DNA from: an uncultured SAR86 cluster bacterium
GTDB lineage: Bacteria > Pseudomonadota > Gammaproteobacteria > Magnimaribacterales > AG-339-G14
DNA: 45,569 nt
NCBI GenBank assembly: GCA_902589965.1
Contig: CACIUX010000010.1
Location: 1-45,569, forward strand
Direction: 5' to 3'
Of this stretch, positions 1-8,152 are shown piece by piece. The position numbers and the translations under genes were made by a program. The notes under the pieces were generated by a model. That model saw only the letters and a list, made by a program, of their open reading frames with translations, did not search any database and had not been told where the DNA came from. Numbering within the stretch: position 1 is the first letter of the stretch; each line of letters starts with the position of its first letter.

Positions 1-63
1 AAAGATTTCTGAGACGGATGATTTTCCTGATCCAATTCCTCCTGTTAAACCTACTACTATCAT
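1..63 (-). CDS. coaE: dephospho-CoA kinase, N-terminal fragment (runs off the window)
   Basis: The complement of the first 63 bases starts with ATG at 63-61 and reads MIVVGLTGGIGSGKSSVSEI, followed by Phe at the window edge. This is the classic CoaE N-terminus with P-loop GGIGSGKS at residues 8-15. CoaE phosphorylates the 3'-hydroxyl of dephospho-CoA in the last step of coenzyme A synthesis in the cytosol. Only 21 codons are visible, so the call rests on the start and the P-loop, which are highly characteristic. It is divergent from the MFS gene at 128 with a 64-base gap that carries a candidate promoter. Confidence 0.85.
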   Translation of the reverse strand, partial: MIVVGLTGGIGSGKSSVSEIF

Positions 64-86
64 TAAAATTATTTTTCTGGATAATG

Positions 87-117
87 ATTATATTCCATGA
101 ACGGATAAATAATTCAA
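87..117 (-). promoter_or_regulatory. candidate sigma70-type promoter for coaE
   Basis: On the minus strand a perfect TATAAT lies at 92-87, with TTGAAT at 117-112 as a possible -35 box. The 19-base spacing is longer than ideal. Transcription would start roughly 20 bases before the coaE ATG. The -10 box is good and the -35 box is weak. The same 64-base gap must also drive the MFS operon at 128, for which I see no clear boxes. Confidence 0.35.
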
Positions 118-127
118 CTGGGGGAAT

Positions 128-1393
128 ATGAATCCATATAGGTTACTTTTCTTTTTGACGCTTCTGAATCTTTTAAATTTTGTGAACCGTCAACTTATTG
201 CGAGCTTCGCAAATTTTATTGTTCCTGACCTAGGCTTAACTGATTGGCAATACGGTATTTTAACTGGATTGGCTTTTGTATTTTTTTATTCAATTATGGG
301 ATTGTTCATGGGAACGCTGGCAGATAAGTACAACAGACCAAGATTAATTGGTTTTGGGGTTCTACTTTGGAGTATTTTTACCGCGTTTACAGGTGCCGCC
401 AAAGGATTTATAAGTATGGCTATTCCTAGAGCCTTCATTGGAGTTGGAGAATCAATCTTAACGCCAACATCCATGTCCATGCTTTCAGATAGCTTTCCAG
501 CAAATAGGATGGGTTTTGCTGCCGGAGTCTATTATATGGGTGTTCCTATCGGAGTTGGGATAAGTCTCCTTATAGTAGGGTTTCTTGGTGAGCCTTTAGG
601 ATGGAGAAATTGTTTTTACATTTTGGGAGGTATCGGAGCAGTTTTGGGGATCATTGCGTTTTTCTTTAAAGATCGCCCTAGAAAACATCTTATCGATAAT
701 CCAGATGAGGTTAATCTCTCTTTTTCAGAGATAGTCTCTACTTTAAGGCAAGCCTTGACCTCTTCAAATGCATTAATCTTAACCATAGCTGGAGGAGTTC
801 TTTATCATGTAGCACTGGGAGCAGCAGTTTTTGAACAACTTTGGTATGCCCAAGAAAGGGGTTTCGAAAGATCAGAAATTGCTCAACTAACTGGGATCAT
901 TGGTGTGGTTGCGGGCCTTGCTGGAAACTTGTTTGGAGGTTTAATGAGCGACTGGTGGCTGAGAACTTTCAATCAAGGTCGTCCAATGTTTCTTTTTTGG
1001 CTCACTCTGTTGCTATTACCTCTTGGAATAATTTATAGATTCGTAGAACCAAATACTTTTATTTTTTGGCTGGGAGTTGTTATCGGTTATTTCCAACTAG
1101 GATGTTTTTATGGCCCTACTTTTTCAACCGTTCAGGAGCTTGTGCCGCCTAAAATAAGAGCTACTGTAGTAGCGTTTTATATTTTATGTCTAAACCTTAT
1201 AGGTCTTACATTTGGCTCTTTGGGAGGTGGAATCTTTACTGATCTTTTAAGATCATTTGATGTGGCTGAACCATATACAATAATGCTTGTTACTTTCTCT
1301 TTGATCGCTGGATTAGCTATACCTTGCTATTATTTTGGTGGCAAAATCTATGAATCAGATAGAAAAAGACTTTTGGAAGAATTTAACAATTGA
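128..1393 (+). CDS. MFS transporter, spinster-like, 421 aa
   Basis: This is an inner-membrane carrier of the major facilitator superfamily with about 12 hydrophobic segments. The MFS motif A lies after TM2 (G62-x-L-A-D66-K-Y-N-R70-P-R72), and N17/R21 in TM1 fit the spinster-type signature. The ATG follows a GGGGGAA ribosome site at 119-125. The stop overlaps the TTG start of the next gene in TTGA, so the carrier is probably coupled translationally to the hydroxy-acid dehydrogenase and then to the S46 peptidase. The substrate cannot be read from sequence. By context it may be a small organic acid, such as a 2-hydroxy acid, or a product of peptide breakdown. Confidence 0.85.
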   Translation: MNPYRLLFFLTLLNLLNFVNRQLIASFANFIVPDLGLTDWQYGILTGLAFVFFYSIMGLFMGTLADKYNRPRLIGFGVLLWSIFTAFTGAAKGFISMAIPRAFIGVGESILTPTSMSMLSDSFPANRMGFAAGVYYMGVPIGVGISLLIVGFLGEPLGWRNCFYILGGIGAVLGIIAFFFKDRPRKHLIDNPDEVNLSFSEIVSTLRQALTSSNALILTIAGGVLYHVALGAAVFEQLWYAQERGFERSEIAQLTGIIGVVAGLAGNLFGGLMSDWWLRTFNQGRPMFLFWLTLLLLPLGIIYRFVEPNTFIFWLGVVIGYFQLGCFYGPTFSTVQELVPPKIRATVVAFYILCLNLIGLTFGSLGGGIFTDLLRSFDVAEPYTIMLVTFSLIAGLAIPCYYFGGKIYESDRKRLLEEFNN

Positions 1394-2544
1394 AATTAAA
1401 AGATTGTCATAACATCAGCGATTTAAGAAAAGCTGCAGAAAAAAGATTGCCAGCAGCAATGTTCCATTACATTGATGGTGCTGCAGGAGATGAATGGACA
1501 ATAAAACACAATACGAATTCCTTTGAACAATACGAAGTGATCCCGAATTATTTAGTTGATGTGGATAAAATTGATACTTCAACAAAGGTTCTTGGGACAC
1601 AGATTGATTGGCCATACATATGCTCGCCTACCGGATATCACAGATTATTTCATCACGAAGGTGAAATAGCAGCAGCAAATGCTGCAAGTGATATGGGTAC
1701 GATTTTTTGCCTCTCTACCCTTTCAACGACTACTATCGAAGAGGTTGCAGAAAAATCTAAAGGTCCTAAAGTTTTTCAAATTTATGTTCTCAAGGACAGA
1801 AGTATCTCAGTCGAATACATTGAAAGATGTAAAGCTGCTAATTACGATGCTCTCTGCTTGACTATTGATGTTCCTGTTAACGGCAGACGAGAAAGAGATC
1901 TACGCACGGGCATGACCGTGCCACCAAAATTAACACTAAAGTCTTACCTAAATATTGCCAGTAAATTTGATTGGACATTGAATTATCTTACTCATCCCCC
2001 CACGCCATCCATGGTCAATATTGAGCATAGGTTGAAAGATGCTGCTAATGATATTTCTGTAATGGATTTTATGAACAGTCAGTTTGATAGGACCGTTACT
2101 TGGAAAGATGCAGAATGGATGATAGGTCAATGGGATAAGGCTTTTGCGGTCAAAGGAATTTTATCTGTAGAAGACGCCAAACGGGCAAAGGATATTGGTG
2201 CTTCAGCAATAATGATTTCAAATCATGGAGGAAGACAACTGGATGGATGTCCAGCGCCATTTGAAATGTTGAAAGAAATTAGAGATGCTGTTGGAGACTC
2301 TATTGAGATTATAGTTGATGGCGGCATTAGAAGAGGGATTCATGTCATAAAAGCCCTCGCCATGGGAGCAAATGCCTGCATGGGTGGTAGACCTTACCTT
2401 TATGGACTATCAGTAGGAGGCTACAAAGGTGCTAAATATGCATTACAACTTTTAAAGGATGAAGTTGAACAAAGCATGATCCTAACAGGAGTCAAAAACG
2501 TTAGTGAATTAAATAGATCTTTTTTAAGGAGGCCTGGAGAATGA
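1390..2544 (+). CDS. FMN-dependent alpha-hydroxy-acid dehydrogenase (LldD/glycolate oxidase family), 384 aa
   Basis: This enzyme family oxidises L-2-hydroxy acids such as L-lactate, glycolate or mandelate to 2-keto acids on FMN. The fold signature is complete: Y27 in FHYIDGAAGDE, Y132 in FQIYVLKDR, D160, R167, K255 in AVKGI, catalytic base H279 and R282 in SNHGGRQLDG, and the phosphate-binding DGGIRRG segment. Length is normal. The start is TTG at 1390, because the next residues (MKLKDCHNISDLRKAAEKRLP in order) match the family N-terminus. The preceding stop overlaps it (TTGA). The downstream peptidase gene starts inside its stop (ATGA). The precise substrate is unknown. The likely electron acceptor is the quinone pool or oxygen. 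Confidence 0.9.
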   Translation: MKLKDCHNISDLRKAAEKRLPAAMFHYIDGAAGDEWTIKHNTNSFEQYEVIPNYLVDVDKIDTSTKVLGTQIDWPYICSPTGYHRLFHHEGEIAAANAASDMGTIFCLSTLSTTTIEEVAEKSKGPKVFQIYVLKDRSISVEYIERCKAANYDALCLTIDVPVNGRRERDLRTGMTVPPKLTLKSYLNIASKFDWTLNYLTHPPTPSMVNIEHRLKDAANDISVMDFMNSQFDRTVTWKDAEWMIGQWDKAFAVKGILSVEDAKRAKDIGASAIMISNHGGRQLDGCPAPFEMLKEIRDAVGDSIEIIVDGGIRRGIHVIKALAMGANACMGGRPYLYGLSVGGYKGAKYALQLLKDEVEQSMILTGVKNVSELNRSFLRRPGE

Positions 2545-4682
2545 AGATTAAATTACTGATTGTTTTAGCTGTATTTAATCTTAATGTGTTTGCGGTTGAG
2601 GGTATGTGGGAACCTTCTCAAATGAGCAATTTAAAAAAGGAGTTAAAAAAAACAGGATATTCTGGAGATGCAGATAATCTAACAGATTTATTTTCTTTCC
2701 CGCTTAATGCAATAGTGAGTCTTGGTGGATGCTCTGCATCGTTTGTCTCTCCAGAAGGTCTTATTGCAACAAATTACCATTGTATCGAAGGATCATATTT
2801 ACAATTTAACTCTTCTGAAAAAGAAAATTTATTCGAAACCGGGTTTGTTGCTAGAAGAAAATCAGAGGAAAAACCTTCTGCACCTGGGTCAAGTGCTTAT
2901 GTCACTCAAAGCATTACCAATGTTACCGAGGCTGTGTTGAGACAAACAGAAAACCTTAAAGATGACCTTGATAGATACAATAAAATTGAAAGTAATAAAA
3001 AAAGCATCATTGAACAATGCGAGACAAGTGATGAAATAAGATGCAATGTCAGGTCATTTTTCAGCGGAGAGACTTATCAATTAGAAAAAAGATTAAAAAT
3101 AAGAGATGTTCGATTGGTCTACGCTCCTCCTGCTTCGATAGGTGAGTACGGTGGCGAGATAGATAATTGGATGTTCCCGAGGCATACAGGGGATTTTGCC
3201 TTGTTGCGAGCTTATGTGGCTCCTGATGGTAGCAGCAAAGAGTTTACTTCACAAAATAAACCATATAAATCCAAGAACTATTTAAGGATATCAGCAAAAG
3301 GAGTTCAAGAAGGAGATTTTGTTATGGTTGCCGGATATCCAGGCACAACCAACAGGTTGCTTACATATAACGAAGTGGAATTTGATATAGAGGAGGGATT
3401 TAAAGGTTTCGTTAATTTTTTAAAGTCTGGGATAAACATAATGAGATCTTCTACGAAAGATGAAGATGGTTCTTCTTTAAAATATAGAGGATTAATTAGT
3501 GGTTATGAGAATTATTATAAAAAAATATCAGGACAAATAGATGGTGCAGAGTCATTCAAAGTTCAAGACAAAGCTAATTCTGATTGGTTAGGTTTTATAG
3601 ATTATTTAAATGAAAAAGGCTCAAAACAAGAAAAGGAGTCCTTAGGTTCGCTTGTTTCTTTGATTGATGAACAAAAGGCAAAAGAGTTACCTAATTATTA
3701 TTATGGGAATTCAAGAATGATTTCTACCGCTCAAAGAATTTACAGATACGCCTATGAAAGAACCAAACCAAATGATCAGCGAGAAATTGGCTTTCAAGAG
3801 AGAGATCATGAAAATATTGTGAATGGAATTAAATCTCTTGATTATCGTCTTGATAAAAGAGTTGATAAAGAAATTTTTATTGACCGACTTGAAAAATATA
3901 AAACTTTTGGCGGAAATTTAAGAAGGCCACAATTTAGCAATTATTTTCAACTAGATGCAGACTTTAAAAAGTCTAAAAAAATTGTTGAAGATATCTACTC
4001 ACAAAAATCATTATTGGATTCTGCTGAAGATAGACTTTCCTTGATTGACTTATCTCTAGATGAGCTCAATTCAATTAAAGATCCTTTCATTAACATTGCA
4101 AGGATTCTATTTGATGAGCAAATGGAGTATGAAAACATTGCTAAGTCTGAAGCTAGCGAAAAACAAAGACTCAAATCAACTTTCATAAAATCGTTAAGAA
4201 AATATTATAAAAGTATTGGAAAGTCATTGTACTCAGATGCTAACGGTACCCTAAGAATTACCTTTGGTAACGTTAAGGGAGTATCTCTAGAAGATGGTAT
4301 TACCTATGGTCCATTCACCCGTTTAGAAGGTATTAATAAAAAACATAGCGGAGAGGAGCCTTTTGATGCTCCAGATAAGCTAATGGATTTAATCTCTCAA
4401 AAAAATTATGGAAGATATGAGTTGGAATCCTTAGGTTCTGTTCCTGTTAATTTTTTGTGCGATCTTGATATTACAAATGGAAATTCAGGGTCTGCCACGC
4501 TAAACGCTAAAGGTGAGTTGGTAGGTCTTGCCTTTGATGGGATGCTTCAAACGATTATCGCTGACTATAAATACATTCCAGAAGCGAGAACTATATCTGT
4601 AGATTCAAGGTACTTTCTTTGGACTTTAGAGAAGTTTGATGAAGCTAAAAATATTCTTGAAGAATTATCGCTTGAATACTAA
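2541..4682 (+). CDS. S46 family dipeptidyl-peptidase, DPP7-type, 713 aa
   Basis: This serine exopeptidase releases dipeptides from the N-terminus of oligopeptides, probably in the periplasm. A signal peptide covers about residues 1-18 (cut near VFA). The chymotrypsin-like triad is visible: H80 in NYHC, D218 in the HTGDFA block, and S649 in GNSGS. The His-Asp spacing of 138 matches characterised S46 enzymes. Residue 667, 18 after the catalytic Ser, is Gly (AFDG). In this family Gly here marks DPP7-type preference for hydrophobic P1 residues, whereas Arg marks the acidic-P1 DPP11 type. Length (about 700 aa) is normal. The ATG overlaps the preceding stop in ATGA. The 3' end overlaps the convergent deacylase by 4 bases. 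Confidence 0.93.
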   Translation: MKIKLLIVLAVFNLNVFAVEGMWEPSQMSNLKKELKKTGYSGDADNLTDLFSFPLNAIVSLGGCSASFVSPEGLIATNYHCIEGSYLQFNSSEKENLFETGFVARRKSEEKPSAPGSSAYVTQSITNVTEAVLRQTENLKDDLDRYNKIESNKKSIIEQCETSDEIRCNVRSFFSGETYQLEKRLKIRDVRLVYAPPASIGEYGGEIDNWMFPRHTGDFALLRAYVAPDGSSKEFTSQNKPYKSKNYLRISAKGVQEGDFVMVAGYPGTTNRLLTYNEVEFDIEEGFKGFVNFLKSGINIMRSSTKDEDGSSLKYRGLISGYENYYKKISGQIDGAESFKVQDKANSDWLGFIDYLNEKGSKQEKESLGSLVSLIDEQKAKELPNYYYGNSRMISTAQRIYRYAYERTKPNDQREIGFQERDHENIVNGIKSLDYRLDKRVDKEIFIDRLEKYKTFGGNLRRPQFSNYFQLDADFKKSKKIVEDIYSQKSLLDSAEDRLSLIDLSLDELNSIKDPFINIARILFDEQMEYENIAKSEASEKQRLKSTFIKSLRKYYKSIGKSLYSDANGTLRITFGNVKGVSLEDGITYGPFTRLEGINKKHSGEEPFDAPDKLMDLISQKNYGRYELESLGSVPVNFLCDLDITNGNSGSATLNAKGELVGLAFDGMLQTIIADYKYIPEARTISVDSRYFLWTLEKFDEAKNILEELSLEY

Positions 4683-6580
4683 GAAATGACTGTGCTTTTA
4701 ACAGGCTTGTTTCTTGCGGCCCAAATAAGTCTTAGGAATTTGACAATAAATAACCTAACAGTTCGATCATAAAAAGATATTTTTTCTTTAGTATCTTTGG
4801 CCTCTGATGTTTGCTTCCCTCTTATAACTTGCCCCGGAAGAGTTCCGGTCGCTTGACCATTCTCATAAACAACCTCACCACTTTTAATAGTTGCTAAATA
4901 ACCAAAGGATTCCTGAACAAGCCTTTTCCCTCCTTTAGGTAGATCAAAGATCATTTTTGGAAGAGAGACATTTAATTTTTCAAAATCAATAATATTGATA
5001 TCTGCAATCATTCCAGTTTTAATTTCTCCCCTATCAAACAGTCCATAAGTTTCAGCAGTATCTTTTGTCTGCTTTCTAATGATGAGCTCTAAAGGAATTT
5101 TATTGCCTGCTGATCTATCTCTTGCCCAATGAGATAAATTTGTTGTGGGCATGCTTGCGTCACAAATGAGGCCGCAATGCGCTCCTCCATCGCTCCCGCC
5201 AGCTACAGATGATTTAAGTTTATAAAATGTTTCTACAAACTCAAGCTTATGATTTTCATAAGGAGTGAAACATGCGTAAATCATGCTTTTTCCGTTATCT
5301 TTTATCAATTCGTCATAAATAACTTCTTCTTCTGACTGATTTCTCTGTTCAGCTAAATAAGCAATGCTATCTTCCCTTGTTGGTTCATAATTTGGGGGAT
5401 CACTTAAAATAAATTGAGTCTCATAATTAGATATTAGTTTTTTACCTATTTCTGCTTCAGCTTTAATTTCTTCCTTAGTCTTATTAGATTTTTGTTCTTT
5501 AGCAGCTTTTTGCAAATCTTCTCTAAAGCTTGGCGACTCATTTAAGATTTTTTGCTTAAAGGCAGGATCCCTCATGATTGAGAGTCTGTCGTTAAGGGGA
5601 AGATGAGAAATTTCTTTATAGGAAGGATGACCTATAAATGGATGCAAAGAACTTTCTAGACCAAACATAAGTCCTACATTTCTTCCAGGGAATTGAGGTC
5701 GAACATTTTTGCCTTTAAGAAATTGTTCTTCACAGAAGAGAATTGTTTTAACGGAGTCGCCATTTGTTTGAAGTACAGTTAAACCGCAATCAGACTTTTC
5801 AACGTATTCTTTCATCCATGACATTTCTATTTCTTGGTCCAACCAATCAGATACAATTTCTAAAGTACCCTCACCTGCACGGTCCACTGCGAAAGCAAGT
5901 TCTTTCATTTCTTCTGAGCTTGCTTCCGTGCCAGGTACATAAACACCATGGACATCTCTATGTAAGATAGTTCTTGATGTACTGAATCCTAGTGCACCAG
6001 CATTGATAGCTTTTTCTACAATTTCTGACATTTGGTTGATTTCATCTTTAGATGCATCAACTTGGTTTTGACATCTATCATAGCCCATCACATAACTTCT
6101 TACCGGTCCATGCCCAATCATAAATCCTAAATCCATTACAAATTCTTTTTTTTCAATTGCATCTAGAAATTCAGGAAAAGTTTCCCATTCCCAATCAATA
6201 CCTTCATGCAGTGCGGTACCTGGTATATCCTCAACACCTTCCATAAGTTGAATAAGGAAATTTTCATCTCCGGGTTTAACGGGAGCGAACCCGACTCCAC
6301 AATTACCCATAACAACTGTGGTTACTCCATGCCAGCTCGAAGGAGTTAAATAAGGATCCCAACAAACCTGACCATCGTAGTGAGTATGAATATCTACCCA
6401 TCCAGGAGAAACAAGGTTTCCGTTAGCATCAATTTCTTTTTTACCAGAGTTAATGACTTCGCCAACTTTTGTGATTTTTCCCTCATCAATTGCAACATCA
6501 CCAAGAAAAGGTTTTTTCCCTGATCCATCAACTATATTGCCGTTTCTAATAACTAAATCGTGTATGTGCATCTCTCTCAT
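4679..6580 (-). CDS. N-acyl-D-amino-acid deacylase / D-aminoacylase family amidohydrolase, 633 aa
   Basis: This metal-dependent amidohydrolase is of the type that removes the acyl group from N-acyl-D-amino acids. It has the N-terminal beta-sandwich segment (DLVIRNGNIVDGSG), the HTH metal site H65-x-H67 followed by YDGQ, and Cys94 in MGNCGVGFAP, which is the metal-ligand Cys of D-aminoacylases. There is also a GGSDGGAH block that suits the catalytic Asp region. At 633 aa it is longer than typical D-aminoacylases (about 480). The extra length includes a highly charged Lys/Glu stretch around residues 345-400 and a basic C-terminal tail. The start could be Met1 or Met4; neither has a good ribosome site. 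It lies directly downstream of tRNA-Ala. The substrate is inferred from the family only. Confidence 0.82.
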   Translation of the reverse strand: MREMHIHDLVIRNGNIVDGSGKKPFLGDVAIDEGKITKVGEVINSGKKEIDANGNLVSPGWVDIHTHYDGQVCWDPYLTPSSWHGVTTVVMGNCGVGFAPVKPGDENFLIQLMEGVEDIPGTALHEGIDWEWETFPEFLDAIEKKEFVMDLGFMIGHGPVRSYVMGYDRCQNQVDASKDEINQMSEIVEKAINAGALGFSTSRTILHRDVHGVYVPGTEASSEEMKELAFAVDRAGEGTLEIVSDWLDQEIEMSWMKEYVEKSDCGLTVLQTNGDSVKTILFCEEQFLKGKNVRPQFPGRNVGLMFGLESSLHPFIGHPSYKEISHLPLNDRLSIMRDPAFKQKILNESPSFREDLQKAAKEQKSNKTKEEIKAEAEIGKKLISNYETQFILSDPPNYEPTREDSIAYLAEQRNQSEEEVIYDELIKDNGKSMIYACFTPYENHKLEFVETFYKLKSSVAGGSDGGAHCGLICDASMPTTNLSHWARDRSAGNKIPLELIIRKQTKDTAETYGLFDRGEIKTGMIADINIIDFEKLNVSLPKMIFDLPKGGKRLVQESFGYLATIKSGEVVYENGQATGTLPGQVIRGKQTSEAKDTKEKISFYDRTVRLFIVKFLRLIWAARNKPVKSTVIS

Positions 6581-6622
6581 AAACTTATTATGTATCTGTA
6601 ATGAGGAAAATTGAAGTATTTT

Positions 6623-6698
6623 TGGTGGAGCCAGGCGGGATCGAACCGCCGACCTCCTGCGTGCAAAGCAGGCGCTCTCCCAGCTGAGCTATGGCCCC
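6623..6698 (-). tRNA. tRNA-Ala(UGC), with encoded CCA
   Basis: The complement folds as a complete 76-base cloverleaf. The acceptor stem is GGGGCCA paired with TGGCTCC and includes the G3-U70 wobble, the identity element for alanyl-tRNA synthetase. The anticodon loop contains TGC, the T arm contains GGTTCGATCC, and the 3' CCA is encoded. It is a single gene outside an rRNA operon, between the crotonase and the D-aminoacylase gene. No clear promoter or terminator is visible in the short flanks. Confidence 0.97.
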
Positions 6699-6746
6699 AA
6701 AAGAACGGAGTAGATTAGAGAAAGATGCAAGAAAAGTCTAACTTTT

Positions 6747-7421
6747 TTAAGCAGGCAGTGCATTTGAGATAGCCTCTAAGAGCGGTCTCTGATGTGCTTG
6801 CTTAGTTTTCGCATAATGAGGATGGCCTAAACTAGCTAAATCTTCTGCTTTCTCCATTATTCTTTTTTCAAAATCTGAAGATGATGCTATTTCATCCAGT
6901 AGTCCGGCCTCAATACACTTGTCAAAAGGATAAGGATCAGCATGATAAAGAACAGAGTAAACATGCTTTTTATCGATTCTGCTTTCAGCAACTTCCATAA
7001 TAGGAGAAGGAATATCCATGTTGTTTCTAACTTCGTTTGCCTGAGCAACAAATTCCCCTTCTAGAGCTATGCGGTAGTCTCCACAACAAACAATAAAAAT
7101 TCCCATGGCAATTGCATGCCCTGTAACAGCCATGATTATTGGTCTAGGAAAAGTATATAGGTCATGCATAGTTTTCATTCCTAAAGCGGTCATTTTTTGT
7201 GCCTTTTTCGCATCTCCACTTTGAAATGTTTTGAGATCAAATCCTCCAGAAAAAATGCCTTCTCTTCCTCTTATAATTAATGCACCACTATCTTTGGAAA
7301 CTTGATCTAAACAATTTTGTATAGATTCAAGCATTTCTAATGAAAAGACATTTACCTTCCCATCATCCAATGTAATAGTTGAGATATCTCCTTCTTTGCT
7401 TAGGGTTGCTGGTTCACTCAT
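6747..7421 (-). CDS. crotonase / enoyl-CoA hydratase-isomerase family protein, 224 aa
   Basis: This is a crotonase-fold protein acting on acyl-CoA thioesters, possibly a hydratase or isomerase. Visible features are the CoA-binding and oxyanion segment (SGGFDLKTF), the GHAIAMG turn in place of the usual GxAxGGG, and a Glu in QANEV at the position of the first catalytic Glu. I could not place the second catalytic Glu, so the reaction is uncertain. The start is set at 7421 (MSEPATLS) because AGGAGG sits about 6 bases upstream. A further ATG at 7439 overlaps the previous stop (TAATG) but has no ribosome site and would put that AGGAGG inside the coding sequence. It is co-directional with the thioredoxin-like gene upstream. 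Confidence 0.8.
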   Translation of the reverse strand: MSEPATLSKEGDISTITLDDGKVNVFSLEMLESIQNCLDQVSKDSGALIIRGREGIFSGGFDLKTFQSGDAKKAQKMTALGMKTMHDLYTFPRPIIMAVTGHAIAMGIFIVCCGDYRIALEGEFVAQANEVRNNMDIPSPIMEVAESRIDKKHVYSVLYHADPYPFDKCIEAGLLDEIASSSDFEKRIMEKAEDLASLGHPHYAKTKQAHQRPLLEAISNALPA

Positions 7422-7438
7422 TTTTCTCCTCCTGAACA

Positions 7439-8020
7439 TTATATTAAATCACAAGCTGCTGGTGGCATCCAATGGGCATCTTTGCCATCCCACTTTATAT
7501 TACATCCAATTGGATTAGTAACTGGAACTGCAATGTCACTTCCTCTCAGATAATCATCAATTGCATTTTCCAAATCATTTATCTTTGATTCAGAGCCATT
7601 CCTTGGATTATCAATTCCTCTTCCTGTATAAATCAACGATCTATCTGAGTCAAAGACAAAAAAATGAGGAGTTTTTAGAGCTCCATAATTAGTTGCAATC
7701 TCTTGAGATTCATCGTGAAGATAGTCCCAGGGGAATTTATGTTCTTTCATGCGAGCTTGCATATTTTCAAAGCTATCTTCTTGATAGGTATTTTTACTGT
7801 TCGAATTGATACATATCAACTTAAGACTCTCTCGATTGTACTTTTCAACAGTTTGTCGAGTTATTTCATCTGAACCAATTACATAAGGACAATGATTGCA
7901 GGTAAAAGATATTATTAATATTTCATGTTTTCGATAACTTGATAGATCATGAAATGCATCATCAGTTCCCAAAAGATTGAAATCTGGAGCTCGCTCTCCT
8001 ATTTTTAATGTATATGCCAA
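7439..8020 (-). CDS. thioredoxin-like (AhpC/TSA-related) protein with CNHC motif, 193 aa
   Basis: The N-terminus (IGERAPDFNLLGTDD) is typical of AhpC/TSA and TlpA-like folds. The redox motif is C-N-H-C-P-Y at about residue 41, and there is a cis-Pro segment (LKTPHFFVFD). The C-terminus carries two more cysteines, one in IGCNIKW and one in PAACDLI. There is no signal peptide, so it is probably cytosolic. This subgroup of thioredoxin-family proteins is widespread but functionally poorly defined; peroxidase or disulfide reductase activity is possible. The crotonase gene follows directly. The 132 bases upstream, before the sulfatase gene, are AT-rich with no convincing signal. Confidence 0.8.
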   Translation of the reverse strand: MAYTLKIGERAPDFNLLGTDDAFHDLSSYRKHEILIISFTCNHCPYVIGSDEITRQTVEKYNRESLKLICINSNSKNTYQEDSFENMQARMKEHKFPWDYLHDESQEIATNYGALKTPHFFVFDSDRSLIYTGRGIDNPRNGSESKINDLENAIDDYLRGSDIAVPVTNPIGCNIKWDGKDAHWMPPAACDLI

Positions 8021-8152
8021 TGTAATTTCAGTTTAAGAAATTCTTACTAAATTGCTAAATTTTTCAATTATTTTACTCATAGAACTAACATAAATATATA
8101 TTTTAACTCTCAAAATCAAATTGAAATTTAGGTCTGTAAGATAAATAAAATC

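Noticed and set aside
7422-7439. Upstream ATG of the crotonase gene
   Set aside because: It overlaps the previous stop, but AGGAGG lies between it and the second ATG, which fits a start at 7421.
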